Shown piece by piece: positions 62,329 through 64,000 of a stretch of DNA of 64,000 bases. The notes under the pieces were generated by a model. It was not told where the DNA came from, did no database searches, and worked only from the letters and a program-made list of their open reading frames with translations. Position numbers and translations under genes: made by a program. The first letter of the stretch is position 1. Each line of letters starts with the position of its first letter. This DNA comes from SCUD01 sp036824505 (GTDB lineage Bacteria; Pseudomonadota; Gammaproteobacteria; Steroidobacterales; Steroidobacteraceae). The DNA lies in assembly GCA_036824505.1 (NCBI GenBank), contig DAITAA010000002.1:106268-170267 (forward strand). Reading direction: 5' to 3'.

Positions 62329-63708
62329 ATGGATGTCGCGATCGTCGGCGGCGGACCCAGCGGCATGACCGCCGCATTGCTGCTCGCACGCTCCGGACAT
62401 CGGGTGCGGCTGTTCGAGGCTGCTTCGGAACCGGGCGGGCTGTGGGCGACGCGGCTCGACGCTGAGGGTTACTACCAGGGTGAGAATTCCTGCAAGGTCT
62501 TCCAGTCGAGCTACCACTCAGCACCCGCGTTGTTCCGGCTGATCGGCACGCGCTGGCAGGATCATTTTATTGCGCGGCACGACCTCAATTCCGAGTGGCT
62601 GCAACCTCTCATAGCCGAAAGTTCGCTTGCTGACCTGGCGAAGATGGGTTGGGCGTTCGCGCTCTACATGACAGGGAGCAAGTCCTACAGGAAAGTATCG
62701 GTCGAGCAGTGGCTCGAACAGAGCAAACTGAGCGAACGCTGCCAGGCCTGGATTCGCGCGACCGCACTCGGCGCCGTCACTGGGACGCTGCGCATGACCG
62801 TGCGGGAACTCCTCTATCGCTTCCGCAAAAACCTGGATTGCGTCTGTCTCGCCAGGGACCGCATGCTTTACTGGAACAAGCAGCCACCGAACGCGCCCGG
62901 GGGATTCGTCAGTCTCTGGCAGCGGGCACTGCAACGACTGGGTGTGGAAGTCAGGGTCAATGCCAGCGTATCCGGCCTCGAACAGGGCCCGGACGACATG
63001 ATCGTCAGGACGGCTGACGGGGCGCGGCATGTTTTTGGCGCGGTCTTCCTGGCGGTGCCACCACCGGCGTTATCCGAGTTGCTGGCGGGGAGCAGCGATG
63101 TCGTTGCGAACGGCTTCGGCAGGCCACGGGAGAAGCTGGCGACCATGCTCCGCGAATCGATGTATCAGCACCTCGGCCTGGCCTTGTTTTTCGACCGCCC
63201 GTTGCCCAATGAGCTGCCGCTCGGTGGCCACAATGTGCGCAAAGGCTGGCACGCCATCCTGATCCAGCACTCGCAATACGCTCCTTATCTGCGCAAGCCC
63301 GCGGTGACAGTCGTCGTCGGATCCGTGAGCGTGGCGACGGACCTCGTACACCCGGTGCACGGCACGAGAGCGCGGGACCACTCACCCGAAGAGCTTGCCC
63401 GCATCCTTTGGGAGGACGAGCGGCGTGCCGACCCGGCATTACCCGAGCCCATCAGCGCGCGTGCGCTGGGCGTCTCGACTGCGACGCAAATCGTGCATCA
63501 CGGCGCGCTGCCCCTGCGCGCCGCGAGATCCCCCGTGTACATCGCGACCAGCCTGAATGGCCGGGCACCCTATTTCACGGCCTCGCTGGAGTCGGCGATA
63601 CAGGCGGGGGCCGCTGCAGCCGCGGCATTCGACCCTTGTGTTGACCGGTTAATGCTGGGCGATCGACGACCACCGGGCCGGTCGATCGCCAGCACAGCCA
63701 CTGGCTGA
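62329..63708 (+). CDS. FAD-dependent oxidoreductase (protoporphyrinogen-oxidase-like)
   Basis: The 459-residue protein opens with the dinucleotide-binding VAIVGGGPSGMTAALLLARS, then FEAASEPGGLW, typical of the amine-oxidase/protoporphyrinogen-oxidase flavoprotein family. The C-terminal FAD contact is YIATSLNGRAPYFTASLESA. It starts ten bases after the MDR stop and probably ends the operon of three genes. Substrate is unknown: possible roles include amine oxidation or polyene/steroid desaturation. Confidence 0.85.
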   Translation: MDVAIVGGGPSGMTAALLLARSGHRVRLFEAASEPGGLWATRLDAEGYYQGENSCKVFQSSYHSAPALFRLIGTRWQDHFIARHDLNSEWLQPLIAESSLADLAKMGWAFALYMTGSKSYRKVSVEQWLEQSKLSERCQAWIRATALGAVTGTLRMTVRELLYRFRKNLDCVCLARDRMLYWNKQPPNAPGGFVSLWQRALQRLGVEVRVNASVSGLEQGPDDMIVRTADGARHVFGAVFLAVPPPALSELLAGSSDVVANGFGRPREKLATMLRESMYQHLGLALFFDRPLPNELPLGGHNVRKGWHAILIQHSQYAPYLRKPAVTVVVGSVSVATDLVHPVHGTRARDHSPEELARILWEDERRADPALPEPISARALGVSTATQIVHHGALPLRAARSPVYIATSLNGRAPYFTASLESAIQAGAAAAAAFDPCVDRLMLGDRRPPGRSIASTATG

Positions 63709-63743
63709 GCCAGAACTGAATCCCGCAGCTGCCGCGTCGTCGC

Positions 63744-64000
63744 CTACTGGCGCTTGATCTCGATGTCGCCCCAGAAGAGGATCGTCTGGCGGATCTGCAT
63801 CTGGTCTGCGCCGATATATTCCTGGACGTTGTCAAGGATGCACGCCCAGTCCTTGTGCCCGCCGGCCACGACATCGGTTCCGACGGTCCCACCGCTCAGT
63901 ACTTCCAGGATCGTCCGTTCGCCGTTGCTGTCCAGCACCACGGTGCCGGTGCAGCGTTGCGGCGTGAAGGCCACCGGCGAACCCAATGGATTGCTGAACA
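63744..64000 (-). CDS. Hypothetical protein, cut by the window edge
   Basis: The reading frame enters from the right window edge and ends at a TAG at 63744. The last 85 residues have alternating hydrophobic and polar residues suggesting a beta-rich domain: CTGTVVLDSNGERTILEVL, then HKDWACILDNVQEYIGADQM. It has two cysteines and no motif I recognise. The N-terminus and start are outside the window. It converges with the FAD oxidoreductase. Confidence 0.55.
   Translation of the reverse strand, partial: FSNPLGSPVAFTPQRCTGTVVLDSNGERTILEVLSGGTVGTDVVAGGHKDWACILDNVQEYIGADQMQIRQTILFWGDIEIKRQ

Overview
The window is a high-GC chromosomal segment from a gammaproteobacterium. Three runs of gene order point there: yacG-zapD-coaE-pilD-pilC-pilB with pilA-pilR-pilS-sucC-sucD, which resembles Xanthomonadales-type and related lineages; bamD back to back with rluD-pgeF-clpB; and recA-recX-alaS...lysC-csrA-tRNA-Ser-tRNA-Arg. 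I cannot assign a genus. The sequence is a draft scaffold: a 100-N gap at 15559-15658 is flanked by the same 55 bp on both sides.

Region 1 (1-11.7 kb, all minus strand) is a type IV pilus locus. It holds pilS-pilR (sensor and sigma-54 activator), pilA with a near-perfect sigma-54 promoter and two tandem upstream palindromes, an unusual membrane sulfatase-fold protein with a Thr in the nucleophile position, then pilB-pilC-pilD-coaE-zapD-yacG. Region 2 (11.7-15.4 kb) has sucC-sucD-nadE. Region 3 (15.6-24.1 kb) has bamD, rluD, pgeF, a ZIP metal transporter, clpB behind a heat-shock-like promoter, a 287-bp nested palindrome that exactly fills the clpB-fmdB gap, fmdB and aspS. Region 4 (24.1-28.1 kb) is an alpha/beta hydrolase plus a tight three-gene cassette: a second Thr-type sulfatase-fold membrane protein, a small secreted or membrane protein with a YIDPGTGS motif, and a kinase-like/methyltransferase fusion. 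Region 5 (28.1-41.7 kb) is housekeeping: mutS, an enoyl-CoA hydratase, pncC, thpR, recA, recX, alaS, a double retropepsin-like protein, an Lrp regulator coupled to lysC, csrA, tRNA-Ser(GCT), an M19 dipeptidase and tRNA-Arg(ACG).

Region 6 (41.6-43.7 kb) is a decayed tRNA-Arg integrative element. It has a truncated tyrosine recombinase next to the tRNA, one glycine-zipper gene, and a second copy of the tRNA 3' half at the far end. That copy is split in the T-loop by an 89-bp array of four hairpins and is followed by what looks like the original tRNA terminator. Region 7 (43.7-64 kb) is accessory metabolism: a DUF4386-like membrane protein, an acetamidase-family lipoprotein, a PLP dehydratase, a DUF2975/Xre pair with two operator-like palindromes over a TATAAT box, an MFS/ureohydrolase pair, an isoquinoline-oxidoreductase-like molybdoenzyme, a decayed M24 peptidase, an SLC13 transporter, a predicted Tat-exported aminotransferase, an amino acid permease, an SDR, a LytS/LytTR two-component system and a divergent operon (DUF4386, membrane-anchored MDR reductase, FAD oxidoreductase). 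The last gene is cut by the window edge.
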